Shown piece after piece: positions 8,152 through 16,181 of a stretch of DNA of 64,000 nt. A program made the position numbers and the translations under genes. The DNA comes from RUG13409 sp045546135. GTDB lineage: Bacteria; Bacillota; Clostridia; Peptostreptococcales; Anaerovoracaceae. A model generated the notes under the pieces. The model searched no databases. It was not told the DNA's origin and saw nothing but the letters and a program-made list of their open reading frames with translations. Position 1 is the stretch's first letter, and every line of letters begins with the position of its first letter. The stretch lies in NCBI GenBank assembly GCA_045546135.1, contig JAZQCD010000008.1:1-64000 (forward strand), read 5' to 3'.

Positions 8152-8958
8152 CTATTTATCTTCACCAAGGATCACAGGGTCATCGATTATCCCCAGGCCT
8201 TCATTAGGATCTGTTGCAGGTCCGTAAAATTTCCAAGCCTCTTCAAATACAGCTTTGATATCTGCAAATGCCTTATATCCGTCTTCCGGCATATCGTCGG
8301 AGCTGATCCTGGTAAGTTCTTTGCCGTCTTTGAATTTGACAACATAACTTGCTCCGGTAATGGCAATACCATCCTTCCAGTCTTTCATACCGTTTCTGTT
8401 TACTGCAATAAGGCAGTCATAGAAATAAGAAACAGGCACTCTGCATACTCTCATTACTTCCTGCCCCACTGTAAATTTTGAGTATCTGGCAAGAAGAAGG
8501 TCATGTTCTTCCCATCTGTAAAGGACATATTCCAAATGCTGATCTCCTCCTACTGTACCTACAGTGGCCTGATAATAGTCGAAGATCATTTTGTCATTAT
8601 CTATCCTGTCTGCAAGATCTTTTTCAGTATAGTCGACAGGTTCAATATAAGTCATGGAATTATACGACTCTTCCCAGAAAGTAACGTCCCTTGCAGGCAT
8701 AGTAAAGGTGAATACATAGCCATCTTCAAAACTCTTTTTAACATCGTCTGCATCACTATAGAAAGAGTAATTGGTATCTGTAGCGAAATAGGGATAAGAG
8801 ACCTTTACTGTATCACCTTCTGCATAAGCAGTCTTTTCTGATTCGAATCCATGAGGCAGATTAAGTTTGTATTTTTTCTTTCCGCAAGCTGAAAATATGG
8901 ACATGATGAATGCTCCTAAAAGTACAAATATTATGATCTTTAGCGTTCTGTTTTTCAT
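8152..8958 (-). CDS. Hypothetical lipoprotein
   Basis: A 268-residue protein with a lipoprotein signal: basic start, hydrophobic stretch, then F-S-A-C at residues 22-25, so it should be lipidated on Cys25 and held on the outer face of the membrane. A basic K-K-K-Y-K follows. The mature part has a Y-x-F-T-F-T-M-P-A-R-D-V-T-F-like phrase seen in bacterial surface beta-repeat (InlB/SCP-like) modules, then an acidic domain of unknown fold. Single gene between two terminators. The ribosome site is weak. Function unknown; a sensor or envelope-stress protein is possible but unsupported. Confidence 0.7.
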   Translation of the reverse strand: MKNRTLKIIIFVLLGAFIMSIFSACGKKKYKLNLPHGFESEKTAYAEGDTVKVSYPYFATDTNYSFYSDADDVKKSFEDGYVFTFTMPARDVTFWEESYNSMTYIEPVDYTEKDLADRIDNDKMIFDYYQATVGTVGGDQHLEYVLYRWEEHDLLLARYSKFTVGQEVMRVCRVPVSYFYDCLIAVNRNGMKDWKDGIAITGASYVVKFKDGKELTRISSDDMPEDGYKAFADIKAVFEEAWKFYGPATDPNEGLGIIDDPVILGEDK

Positions 8959-8997
8959 TTCACTGATCTCGCAAAATACTCTGAATACTCATAATTA

Positions 8998-9042
8998 CAA
9001 AAAAACGCTTCTTCCTATGTTTTATCCATAGGAAAAGAAGCG
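8998..9042 (-). terminator. Rho-independent terminator of the alaS-ireB-ruvX operon
   Basis: A long stem (CGCTTCTTtTCCTATG paired with CATAGGAAGAAGCG) with a seven-base loop is followed on the minus transcript by seven Ts. It lies 19 bases after the 54-residue gene and closes the operon starting at alaS. Confidence 0.88.
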
Positions 9043-9060
9043 CTTGTTTATCATTATTTA

Positions 9061-9225
9061 TTATTCAGCAAAGACCTCATTAAAGTCAGATCCCTGGTCT
9101 TCAAAATCATCATCTTCTTCATCTTTAATGCAGGCATTGTAAAGAATTGCTGCTGCAGTGAGTGCGATCACAAGACCTGTTGCTCTAAAAACTCTTCTGA
9201 ATGTTTTCCTTGTTTCTTTACTCAT
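9061..9225 (-). CDS. 54-residue single-pass membrane protein
   Basis: ATG at 9225 and TAA at 9061-9063 define 54 residues: a basic N-terminus (S-K-E-T-R-K-T-F-R-R), one hydrophobic helix about residues 15-32, then a very acidic tail (D-E-E-D-D-D-F-E-D). GGGAG precedes the start and overlaps the end of the upstream lipoprotein gene, six bases away. The topology rule (positive inside) puts the acidic tail outside. I do not recognise it. Its place after a lipoprotein gene and before the terminator suggests the two act together at the membrane. Confidence 0.7.
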   Translation of the reverse strand: MSKETRKTFRRVFRATGLVIALTAAAILYNACIKDEEDDDFEDQGSDFNEVFAE

Positions 9226-9230
9226 TGTTA

Positions 9231-10388
9231 CTACTCCCAATAAGTTCCGCTACCAAAATCATTGACTTTAACAGATTTTACGGTGAGCCCCGGAAGATCT
9301 TCCTCATCGAATGAGTCTGGATCTGCTATCTCGTCTTCAAAATATACATCGTATTCATATGCTTTGTATGACATGTATATGTAATTATCCTGAAGATTCC
9401 ATCCGAAGTTGCTCCAACCATTATCGAGAAGTTCAGAAACCTTCTTGCCTGCAAGAGCATCCATCTGTTCCTGAGTAAGTATGGTCTCATTGAGGTTTTC
9501 TATCTTTTCAACAGTAAGCGGAGCAATGAGAGTTCTCAGCTTTGAAGCATATTCAGGGTCATCAAAGTCAAGAGCAATGACCTGCTCTAATACTTCATCA
9601 GGAATATTTGCAATAGCTCTATAGTAAACGTCATCCTGTTCAAAGACATAGATGTATTTACCGGAATCTCCGAATGTGGCGCTGCCGTAATCAGGAAGTC
9701 CGAGGACCTGTCCTAAAGTAGTTACATTGCTCAGATCTACAGGAGTTTCATCTGTTCCCTTGATACCGAATACTGCGATATATTCTGCGCTTTCAGAAAG
9801 TTCAAGTGTGATCTGAGGATCCTTAGAGAACTCTTCGCCGTTTTTGAGCCATTTCTTGAATTTATATCCTTCATCAGGTCTTGCTGCAAAGGTATAAGTT
9901 TCAGCTGATTCAAGTCCTATATATGCAGATGAACTGGGATACTCGGGATCGAATACCGGTTCTTCATTGCCCTCGACATATGCTATCTGTCCCATACCCT
10001 TAGTATTGATGGTGACGACTATACTTGCCTGAGGGATCTCATATGGTTTGAAATGGATCTCTTTGCCGCTCTTGGTCTTGAGAAGTACTCCGTCTTCTCC
10101 TTCTTCTGAAACTGTTACTTCGAATGATTCGATATCAGTATATTCTCCGGCGATATCTCCCTGAAGGGTCTTTCCCTTTACCTGAATGACATCTCCAAGT
10201 ATGCCTTCTTCAAAGAATCCTCCTACATACCAGCCGGGTTTTGACTGATCTTCAGACTTATAAATGGTCAGGATATTGTTTTCGCCATCGCTGAAATATC
10301 CTGTTCTTGTCCATTCGAACTTGCTTCCGCATGCTGCCATTGAAAGAACGAGCAGCAATACAAGCATTAAACTCAATACCTTTTTCAC
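9231..10388 (-). CDS. Lipoprotein with InlB-like beta-repeat region
   Basis: A 385-residue protein. The signal peptide ends L-S-M-A-A-C-G, giving a lipidated Cys20. Mature part: a beta-rich N-terminal domain to about 120, a module about 125-210 with Y-T-F-A-A-R-P-D-E-G-Y-K-F-K-K-W, the pattern of divergent InlB B-repeats found in Bacillota surface proteins, and a C-terminal acidic domain (D-S-F-D-E-E-D-L). Ligand unknown. It follows ruvX by 28 bases without a terminator, so it seems to be driven from the alaS promoter, an unusual tail for a translation/recombination operon. Confidence 0.78.
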   Translation of the reverse strand: MKKVLSLMLVLLLVLSMAACGSKFEWTRTGYFSDGENNILTIYKSEDQSKPGWYVGGFFEEGILGDVIQVKGKTLQGDIAGEYTDIESFEVTVSEEGEDGVLLKTKSGKEIHFKPYEIPQASIVVTINTKGMGQIAYVEGNEEPVFDPEYPSSSAYIGLESAETYTFAARPDEGYKFKKWLKNGEEFSKDPQITLELSESAEYIAVFGIKGTDETPVDLSNVTTLGQVLGLPDYGSATFGDSGKYIYVFEQDDVYYRAIANIPDEVLEQVIALDFDDPEYASKLRTLIAPLTVEKIENLNETILTQEQMDALAGKKVSELLDNGWSNFGWNLQDNYIYMSYKAYEYDVYFEDEIADPDSFDEEDLPGLTVKSVKVNDFGSGTYWE

Positions 10389-10416
10389 TTTACTATCTCC
10401 TTTTGAATTTCAAATA

Positions 10417-10854
10417 CTATTTAACAGGATGTGAATCCATATATGTCTGTAAAATGAGCTGAGCAGCCATACGGTCAAGATGCTGTTTCCTGTTCTCTCT
10501 TCTTACGCCTGCTTCCATGAGGACAGATTCGGACATCTTCGTTGTAAATCGCTCGTCCTGAAATACTACCTGAACATTGGCAAGGCCGCTTGATCTTAGC
10601 TTGTTCTCAAGAAGAGTCACGAACTCTCTGACTTTTGCGGTCTGAGGGCTGTCTTCACCTGACAGCATGAGAGGAAGTCCTGCGACTACCAATGATGCGT
10701 CATATTCTTTTACATACTCGACGACTTTTGTGGTATCTTTCCTTATACCGACTCTTTCTATAGTTGTAACACCCTGGGCAGTTAAAAACAAGGGATCGCT
10801 CACAGCGATCCCTACAGTTTTATCGCCTATATCAAGTCCTAAATACCTGCTCAT
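10417..10854 (-). CDS. ruvX: Putative Holliday junction resolvase / pre-16S rRNA nuclease RuvX (YqgF)
   Basis: 145 residues, usual length for YqgF. The RNase H-like fold is shown by Y-L-G-L-D-I-G-D-K-T-V-G-I-A at the N-terminus, V-V-A-G-L-P-L-M about residue 55 and the F-Q-D-E-R-F-T-T-K motif near 101-109, with D7, E103 region and a C-terminal D as catalytic acids. In bacteria this protein matures the 5' end of 16S rRNA and may act on junction DNA. It follows ireB by three bases in the standard Bacillota order alaS-ireB-ruvX. Confidence 0.96.
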   Translation of the reverse strand: MSRYLGLDIGDKTVGIAVSDPLFLTAQGVTTIERVGIRKDTTKVVEYVKEYDASLVVAGLPLMLSGEDSPQTAKVREFVTLLENKLRSSGLANVQVVFQDERFTTKMSESVLMEAGVRRENRKQHLDRMAAQLILQTYMDSHPVK

Positions 10855-10857
10855 AGA

Positions 10858-11106
10858 CTAAAGATCAAGATACTTCTTGAGTATCTCTTCCACCAGTTTG
10901 TCTCTTTCGACCTGTCTGATGATATTCCTTGCGTTGTTGTGACCTGTGATGTAGGAAGGATCTCCGGAAAGAATATATCCTACCATCTGGTCAAGAGCAT
11001 TGTATCCCTTCTCCTCAAGAGCGGAATATACTGTCCTTACGATCTGTTCAACTGTCTGAGACTTCTCTTTATCGGAATTTGTAAATAAAATAGTTTTTCT
11101 ATCCAT
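10858..11106 (-). CDS. ireB: IreB family regulatory phosphoprotein (DUF965)
   Basis: 82 residues with the family's core: E-Q-I-V-R-T-V-Y-S-A-L-E-E-K-G-Y-N and G-Y-I-L-S-G-D-P-S-Y-I-T. The N-terminal threonine-bearing segment before it is where the Enterococcus homologue is phosphorylated by the IreK kinase. The protein modulates cephalosporin and envelope responses there; the role in Clostridia is less known. It has AGGGAGG before the ATG and sits between alaS and ruvX as in most Bacillota. Confidence 0.94.
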   Translation of the reverse strand: MDRKTILFTNSDKEKSQTVEQIVRTVYSALEEKGYNALDQMVGYILSGDPSYITGHNNARNIIRQVERDKLVEEILKKYLDL

Positions 11107-11133
11107 GGAAATAACCTCCCTTTCCTGTATATT

Positions 11134-13767
11134 TTACTTCTTCATGAGCTTTTCGGCAACTGCAAATGCGTCAGGAAGTTTTGAAATATCCTTAGCGCCT
11201 GCCTGGGCCATGTCAGCTTTGCCGCCGCCACCGCCTCCTGCAGCCTTTGCTATCTCTTTTATCATGTTGCCGGCGTGGTATCCTTTATCAAGGAGATCGT
11301 CTGTAACTGATGTCATAAGAGTTGCTTTTTCGCCGTTTACTGTTGCAAATACAAGTACTGCTGAATTTGTGACTGCCTTGATGCTGTCTGAGAGCTCTCT
11401 TAATTCTTCTATGCTGCTTCCTTCAAAGACTTTTGTAATGAGCTTTACTCCGTCTATGATCTTAGCATCTGCTACGAGAGAATCGATACCTGAGCTCATG
11501 GTGCTCTTTTTAAGCTCTGCAAGCTCATTTTTGACCGATCTGAGCTCTTCTGTAAGGTTTTCGGTCCTCTTTACTATTGCGTCCGGATTGACCTTCAAAA
11601 TGGACGAAATATCGTTTACAAGAGCAAGCTGCTCGTTTAGATATTCGCCTACTGCAGAACCTGTGATAGCTTCTATCCTTCTTGTTCCTGCTGCTATACC
11701 TGATTCTGAAAGTATCTTTACGGAGCCTATCTGTCCGATGTTTGCTACATGTGTTCCTCCGCAGAATTCCATAGAGAAATCAGGAACGTCGACTACTCTG
11801 ACTACATCTCCGTACTTTTCACCAAAGAGCATCATTGCGCCGAGTTTCTTTGCTTCCTCGATGGGAAGGACATGAGTCTTTACCTGGCTGAACTTGAGTA
11901 TCTCTTCGTTGACTATATCTTCGACTTTCTTTAAGTCTTCTTTTGATAATGCTTCAAAGTGAGTAAAGTCAAATCTTAAAGAATCCGGTGTAACAAGAGA
12001 TCCTGCCTGCTCGATGTGATCGCCAAGGACCATTTTAAGAGCCTTCTGAAGAAGATGTGTTGCTGTATGGTTCCTGGCGATCGCATGCCTTCTCTTTACG
12101 TCTACGCAGGCATATACTTCATCGCCGACATTTACTTCTCCTGATGAGATGACAGCATGGTGTACATATACGCCGTTTACTTTAGTAGTATTGGTTATGG
12201 CAGCTGTAAATCCGTCAGCTTCCATGACACCTGTATCGCCTACTTGTCCGCCACCTTCTCCATAGAATGGCGTAGTATCAAGAACGAGCTTTACTTCTTC
12301 GCCTTCTGATGCGCTCTTAAGTAAAGACATACCCTTTACTATACCAATGACTTTGCTTTCTGTAGCAAGGCTTTCGTAACCTGCGAACTCTGTCTCTTCG
12401 AATTCTTTGAACATGACTGATTCGTCGAGCCAGCCCTGGTTGTCGTCATCTTTCCTTGCTGCTCTTGCCTGAGCCTTTTGAGCATCCATAGATGCCTTGA
12501 AACCTTCTTCGTCTACTTCGAATCCGAGGTCTTCAGCGATCTCTTTTGTGAGCTCGATTGGGAATCCGTAGGTATCATATAGTTTGAATGCATCAGCGCC
12601 TGAGATAAGCTTATCGCCCTTCTTCTTTGCATCTTCGATGTATCCGCCAAGTATATCGGTGCCCTGGTCTATGGTCTGAGCAAATTTATCTTCTTCTATA
12701 CCTATGATCTTCTTTATGTAGTCTCTTCTTTCGACAAGTTCAGGATAAGCTCCGCCTGAAGTCTCGATGACCTTGTCGCATAGATCCTTAAGGAAGGTTC
12801 CCTTGATACCGAGGAGCCTGCCGTGTCTTGCAGCTCTTCTTAGGAGCCTTCTTAAGATATATCCCCTGCCCTCATTTGACGGAAGGATGCCGTCAGAGAT
12901 CATGAAGGATACTGCTCTTATATGGTCTGTTATGATACGGATAGATACATCTTCCTTTGCAGCGCCGTCCTTGTATTCTACGCCTGATATCCTGCAGACT
13001 TCTGAAAGGATGTCGTGCATAGTATCGATGTTGTAGATACTGTCAGTTCCCTGCATGATGCATGCTATACGCTCAAGACCCATACCTGTATCTATGTTCT
13101 TGTTTACAAGATCGAGGTATGTGCCGTCTTCCTGCCTGTCATATTGAGAGAATACGTGGTTCCAGAATTCCATGTATCTGTCGCAGTCGCAGCCGGGCTT
13201 GCAATCGGGTCTGCCGCATCCGTATTCAGGACCTCTGTCAAAGTAGATCTCAGAGCATGGCCCGCAGGGACCTGTTCCTATTTCCCAGAAGTTATCTTCT
13301 TTACCGAGTCTTACGATGTGACTTGGATCTATACCTATCTCGTCTTTCCAGATATCATAGGCTTCATCATCATTTTCATAAATAGTTGCCCATACTTTGT
13401 CTACAGGAATGTCGAGCCAATCCTTAGATGTGATGAACTCCCATCCCCACTTCAGTGATTCATGCTTAAAGTAGTCACCGAAACTGAAGTTACCGAGCAT
13501 TTCAAAGAACGTACCGTGTCTTGCGGTATGTCCAACGTTATCGATGTCGTTTGTTCTGATACACTTTTGGCATGTTGTCATCCTGTGCTTAGGAGGTTCC
13601 TCAGCGCCTGTAAAATATGGCTTTAAAGGAGCCATTCCAGCTGCGATAAGGAGGAGGCTCTTGTCGTTCTGAGGTACAAGAGAATAGCTTTCGTGCCTTA
13701 GGCATCCCTTTGATTCCCAGAAAGAAAGGAACATCTCTCTTAATTCGTTTACGCCTTTATATTCCAT
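11134..13767 (-). CDS. alaS: Alanyl-tRNA synthetase
   Basis: 877 residues, full length. Class II aminoacylation domain at the N-terminus (motif 1 region R-E-M-F-L-S-F-W, R-H-x-T-F-F-E-M-L-G-N motif 2, motif 3 G-M-G-L-E-R near 227), editing domain with H-T-A-T-H-L-L (about 575-581) and the later C-G-G-T-H-V zinc site, and the C-terminal C-Ala coiled/DHH-like region with a glycine run G-G-G-G-G-G-K. Charges tRNA-Ala and clears mischarged Ser/Gly. A short leader of about 40 bases leaves no room for a T-box. First gene of its operon. Confidence 0.98.
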   Translation of the reverse strand: MEYKGVNELREMFLSFWESKGCLRHESYSLVPQNDKSLLLIAAGMAPLKPYFTGAEEPPKHRMTTCQKCIRTNDIDNVGHTARHGTFFEMLGNFSFGDYFKHESLKWGWEFITSKDWLDIPVDKVWATIYENDDEAYDIWKDEIGIDPSHIVRLGKEDNFWEIGTGPCGPCSEIYFDRGPEYGCGRPDCKPGCDCDRYMEFWNHVFSQYDRQEDGTYLDLVNKNIDTGMGLERIACIMQGTDSIYNIDTMHDILSEVCRISGVEYKDGAAKEDVSIRIITDHIRAVSFMISDGILPSNEGRGYILRRLLRRAARHGRLLGIKGTFLKDLCDKVIETSGGAYPELVERRDYIKKIIGIEEDKFAQTIDQGTDILGGYIEDAKKKGDKLISGADAFKLYDTYGFPIELTKEIAEDLGFEVDEEGFKASMDAQKAQARAARKDDDNQGWLDESVMFKEFEETEFAGYESLATESKVIGIVKGMSLLKSASEGEEVKLVLDTTPFYGEGGGQVGDTGVMEADGFTAAITNTTKVNGVYVHHAVISSGEVNVGDEVYACVDVKRRHAIARNHTATHLLQKALKMVLGDHIEQAGSLVTPDSLRFDFTHFEALSKEDLKKVEDIVNEEILKFSQVKTHVLPIEEAKKLGAMMLFGEKYGDVVRVVDVPDFSMEFCGGTHVANIGQIGSVKILSESGIAAGTRRIEAITGSAVGEYLNEQLALVNDISSILKVNPDAIVKRTENLTEELRSVKNELAELKKSTMSSGIDSLVADAKIIDGVKLITKVFEGSSIEELRELSDSIKAVTNSAVLVFATVNGEKATLMTSVTDDLLDKGYHAGNMIKEIAKAAGGGGGGKADMAQAGAKDISKLPDAFAVAEKLMKK

Positions 13768-13815
13768 TTATATCACCTGAAAATATTAATTATTAGCATT
13801 AAATCTAACTTTCTA

Positions 13816-13844
13816 ATTTTACAACAGGAAAGCATAATTGTAAA
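13816..13844 (-). promoter_or_regulatory. Sigma-A promoter of alaS operon
   Basis: TTTACA (13839-13844), 17 bases, TAAAAT (13816-13821). The predicted start near 13809 gives a leader of about 42 bases with an AGGTG ribosome site. Confidence 0.7.
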
Positions 13845-13864
13845 TGAAACAATGTAGCTTATAT

Positions 13865-13898
13865 GAAAAAAGCGGTATGATCCAAAGATCTGCCGCTT
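13865..13898 (-). terminator. Terminator after ynzC
   Basis: AAGCGGCAGATC and its near complement GATCATACCGCTT form a stem with a four-base loop and two mismatched positions, followed by a run of six Ts on the minus transcript. It separates ynzC from the alaS promoter. Confidence 0.75.
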
Positions 13899-13905
13899 AA
13901 CGCTT

Positions 13906-14112
13906 TTAGGATAAAGGTCTTTTTTCCTTGAGTCTTGGATCGTCCGGATCCACGATTTCTATATTCTCCAACTGCGCTATGAACCTTTTTCTGAAATCCT
14001 CAAGGAATTCTGCTCTTAATTGTGCCTGCTCTTCAAGTTCTTCTGGAGTAAGTCCTACTGATTTTTTCTTGTGCGCAAGCTCGTTGATCCTGTCTATCTT
14101 TTTCTTTTCCAT
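13906..14112 (-). CDS. DUF896/YnzC-family small protein
   Basis: 68 residues. The DUF896 signature is complete: I-D-R-I-N-E-L-A-H-K-K-K then L-T-P-E-E-L-E-E-Q-A-x-L-R and L-E-N-I-E-I near the end. The family forms a helical hairpin; in B. subtilis a member is encoded in the SOS-induced yneA operon, but most have no assigned role. It has its own promoter and terminator here, so it is a monocistronic unit next to, not in, the alaS operon. GGAG lies six bases before the ATG. Confidence 0.9.
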   Translation of the reverse strand: MEKKKIDRINELAHKKKSVGLTPEELEEQAQLRAEFLEDFRKRFIAQLENIEIVDPDDPRLKEKRPLS

Positions 14113-14137
14113 ATTATCTCCGCTTCTTAATGAAACT

Positions 14138-14166
14138 AATATACACTAAAAAGATTCCGGGTTCAA
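14138..14166 (-). promoter_or_regulatory. Sigma-A promoter of ynzC
   Basis: TTGAAC (14161-14166), 17 bases, TATATT (14138-14143), about 25 bases before the ynzC ATG. The -35 box lies just before the end of the upstream membrane-protein gene. Confidence 0.65.
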
Positions 14167-14183
14167 TGAGCACTTTTGGATGT

Positions 14184-14690
14184 TTAGTTCACATTGATCA
14201 CGATATCAAGGTCAGCACCTTTGACGGAGCTAAAGTCATTCATCTTATAGCCCTCTACGCGAAAGCAAGCATCATACCTGCCTTTTTTGAAACTCCTTGT
14301 AAATTCAGCGCTGTCTATGACCCTTCCCGGAGGCAATAGATCTGAAGAATACAGGAGTTCATTTGTATCCTTTAAGTAGATGCTGACGACTATATAGTAC
14401 TTGTCTGCATTCTGCTCCGGATTTAAGTAATAAAGCTCCGCCTTAGTGCTTCCCTCATCTATATTTATCTCTTTGATACCGAATATTGATAAAGTGTCGT
14501 CATCTGGCTCCGGATCGATGGAATGGGCCTCATTATCATTGATGCTTATTCCATCAACCGGTTTCGAGTTTTTCGTTTCCTTATTCCCAAGTCCTGAAAT
14601 TATCATCGATACTATTATGATCCCTGCTGCGATAAGAGGTATACCGTTATATTTCCCAGTTATCTTTTTTATCCCCTTTTTGATATCCAT
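14184..14690 (-). CDS. Hypothetical membrane-anchored protein
   Basis: 168 residues: short basic cytoplasmic start, one hydrophobic helix about residues 17-34, an acidic linker (D-P-E-P-D-D-D), then a beta-rich external domain with Y-Y-I-V-V-S-I-Y-L and R-S-F-K-K-G-R-Y-D-A-C-F-R-V-E, which looks like an immunoglobulin-like beta sandwich. No catalytic motif. It follows comEA by 12 bases and is probably cotranscribed with it. I cannot name a family. Confidence 0.65.
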   Translation of the reverse strand: MDIKKGIKKITGKYNGIPLIAAGIIIVSMIISGLGNKETKNSKPVDGISINDNEAHSIDPEPDDDTLSIFGIKEINIDEGSTKAELYYLNPEQNADKYYIVVSIYLKDTNELLYSSDLLPPGRVIDSAEFTRSFKKGRYDACFRVEGYKMNDFSSVKGADLDIVINVN

Positions 14691-14702
14691 GACTCCCCTT
14701 TT

Positions 14703-15203
14703 TTAATTGACTTTGATATATCCCTTTATTTTTTCGAAAGTCTTTTCGCCTATCCCTTTTACTTCCATTATTTCTTCGATTGCAACAAAGCTCCCATAGC
14801 TTTGTCTGTATTCTATGATCCTACCGGCAAGTGCCGGTCCTATACCGTTCAGCTTTTGAAGTTCTTCAGACGATGCAGTATTTATGTTGATCTTTCCGTC
14901 ATATGGGTCAGAAGCAGATGTCTTGGTATTTTCATTTAAAGGCACAGTGACTGTTTCATCTGAAGTATCATCCCTTGATATTTCTCTTGTGATACTGCTG
15001 TCATCACTTTCAGACCTTGTAACAGTATTATCGCCTGCTTCTTTTGAAACACTTACTTCATTCTGAGGAGGCAGAGTATAGAAAACTATCTCATTTGTCT
15101 CCTTCTTTTCCTGCAAATATACATAGGACTTTTGAACGATGAATATTGCAAGAATGATGAATATCACTGTTCTTTTGTATTTTTGAAAACTCTTCTTGTT
15201 CAT
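14703..15203 (-). CDS. comEA: ComEA-like DNA-binding helix-hairpin-helix protein
   Basis: 166 residues: an N-terminal membrane helix (V-I-F-I-I-L-A-I-F-I), a Ser/Asp-rich linker, and a C-terminal double helix-hairpin-helix (I-N-I-N-T-A-S-S-E-E-L then L-N-G-I-G-P-A-L-A and V-K-G-I-G-E-K-T-F). ComEA binds incoming double-stranded DNA at the cell surface during transformation. The SLBB domain found in longer ComEA proteins is missing, and comEB/comEC are not nearby, so competence is not proven. There is no Shine-Dalgarno site before the ATG, although a strong promoter is present. Confidence 0.87.
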   Translation of the reverse strand: MNKKSFQKYKRTVIFIILAIFIVQKSYVYLQEKKETNEIVFYTLPPQNEVSVSKEAGDNTVTRSESDDSSITREISRDDTSDETVTVPLNENTKTSASDPYDGKININTASSEELQKLNGIGPALAGRIIEYRQSYGSFVAIEEIMEVKGIGEKTFEKIKGYIKVN

Positions 15204-15220
15204 TTTAGTGTAATAAAAAA

Positions 15221-15261
15221 GGTAATATATGTAAATAAAGTATATACTTACATATATTACC
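15221..15261 (-). terminator. Terminator of the RpiR-ABC-aldolase operon
   Basis: Perfect 14-base arms (GGTAATATATGTAA and complement) with a 13-base loop, followed by TTTTTTATT on the minus transcript. It ends the ten-gene operon 34 bases after the DapA-type gene. The comEA promoter lies inside it. Confidence 0.8.
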
Positions 15262-15267
15262 AGTCAA
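15239..15267 (-). promoter_or_regulatory. Sigma-A promoter of comEA, overlapping the terminator
   Basis: TTGACT (15262-15267), 17 bases, TATACT (15239-15244). The spacer is one arm of the terminator hairpin and the start site falls near the other arm, so the comEA transcript itself cannot fold the terminator. Confidence 0.7.
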
Positions 15268-15294
15268 GAATAATTTTAGTGTATTTTATTTTAG

Positions 15295-16176
15295 TTATTT
15301 GAGCCCGTAGTGTTTTAGCATCTCTTCGATCTTTTCTACTACGTCAGGATCTTCTGCTGCCATAACAGGTCTTGCAGGATATCCAACGTCTATACCTGTC
15401 ATCCTCAAAGCTTTCTTAAGAACAGCAGGAGTTCCTGCAAGATGCATGGCCTGTCTTAGCGGTTCTACATCATCCTGGAACTTTTGAGCTGCTTTCATAT
15501 CTCCTCTTTTAAAAGCATCATAAATGCCGACTATGACTCTGGGAATGAGATTCGATGTAGAAGCAACTGCTCCTGTCGCGCCGAGGCTCAGTGCTTTTAA
15601 TATCTTAGAATCAGATCCGCAAAGAACGCTGAAGTCTCTTCCTTCAGATGCATCGATATATGACTTTAGATTATCCATATTCCCGCTGGAATCTTTTATT
15701 CCGACTATGTATTTGTTTTCAGAAAGAACTTTGACTACATAAGGGCTCACATTGATATTGGTCCTTGCCGGTATGTTATATATGAGCATTGGAGTTTTAA
15801 GAGCATCGGCTATCTCTAAATAGTAGGCTATGAGTTCCTTGTCTGTAAGAGCCTGGAAGAACGGTGTGATGACAGTAAAGCACGCAGCACCTGATGTCTT
15901 GAGCATTTGCCCCTTATTTATGGTCATTTCTGTGCTGTTAGAACCAAGGCCGACAAATACGGGAAGTCTGTTCTTTATATATTCCGTGACGAACTTTGTA
16001 TATCCTGAAGCTTCAGCATCGCTTACAGCATAGAATTCACCATTCGTTCCTAAAATGAAAAGCCCATGGACTCCGCCATCCATCGTATAGTCAAGAAGCT
16101 TTGCAGACTCCTCATAATTGATGCTCATATCCCTGTTAAAGGGCGTTACAAGAGCCGGTATTATACCTTTGATCAT
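15295..16176 (-). CDS. DapA-superfamily aldolase/lyase (KDG aldolase or DHDPS-like)
   Basis: 293 residues with all class I aldolase marks of the DHDPS/NAL family: G-T-N-G-E near 43-47, Y-N-I-P-A-R with the catalytic Tyr about 133, and the Schiff-base Lys in V-G-I-K-D-S-S-G about 161. The family includes dihydrodipicolinate synthase, N-acetylneuraminate lyase and 2-keto-3-deoxygluconate aldolase. As last gene of a sugar-acid type operon with two KDPG-type aldolases and far from lysine genes, a 2-keto-3-deoxy-acid aldolase is more likely than DapA. GGAGG precedes the ATG; five bases separate it from the dehydrogenase. Confidence 0.9.
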   Translation of the reverse strand: MIKGIIPALVTPFNRDMSINYEESAKLLDYTMDGGVHGLFILGTNGEFYAVSDAEASGYTKFVTEYIKNRLPVFVGLGSNSTEMTINKGQMLKTSGAACFTVITPFFQALTDKELIAYYLEIADALKTPMLIYNIPARTNINVSPYVVKVLSENKYIVGIKDSSGNMDNLKSYIDASEGRDFSVLCGSDSKILKALSLGATGAVASTSNLIPRVIVGIYDAFKRGDMKAAQKFQDDVEPLRQAMHLAGTPAVLKKALRMTGIDVGYPARPVMAAEDPDVVEKIEEMLKHYGLK

Positions 16177-16181
16177 ATTTA

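Noticed and set aside
13768..13870. T-box riboswitch before alaS
   Set aside because: The leader from the promoter is only about 42 bases and has no T-box sequence or terminator.
15295..16176. Lysine-pathway dihydrodipicolinate synthase
   Set aside because: Family motifs do fit, but the gene sits at the end of a sugar-acid type operon with no lysine genes, so a keto-deoxy-acid aldolase is favoured.
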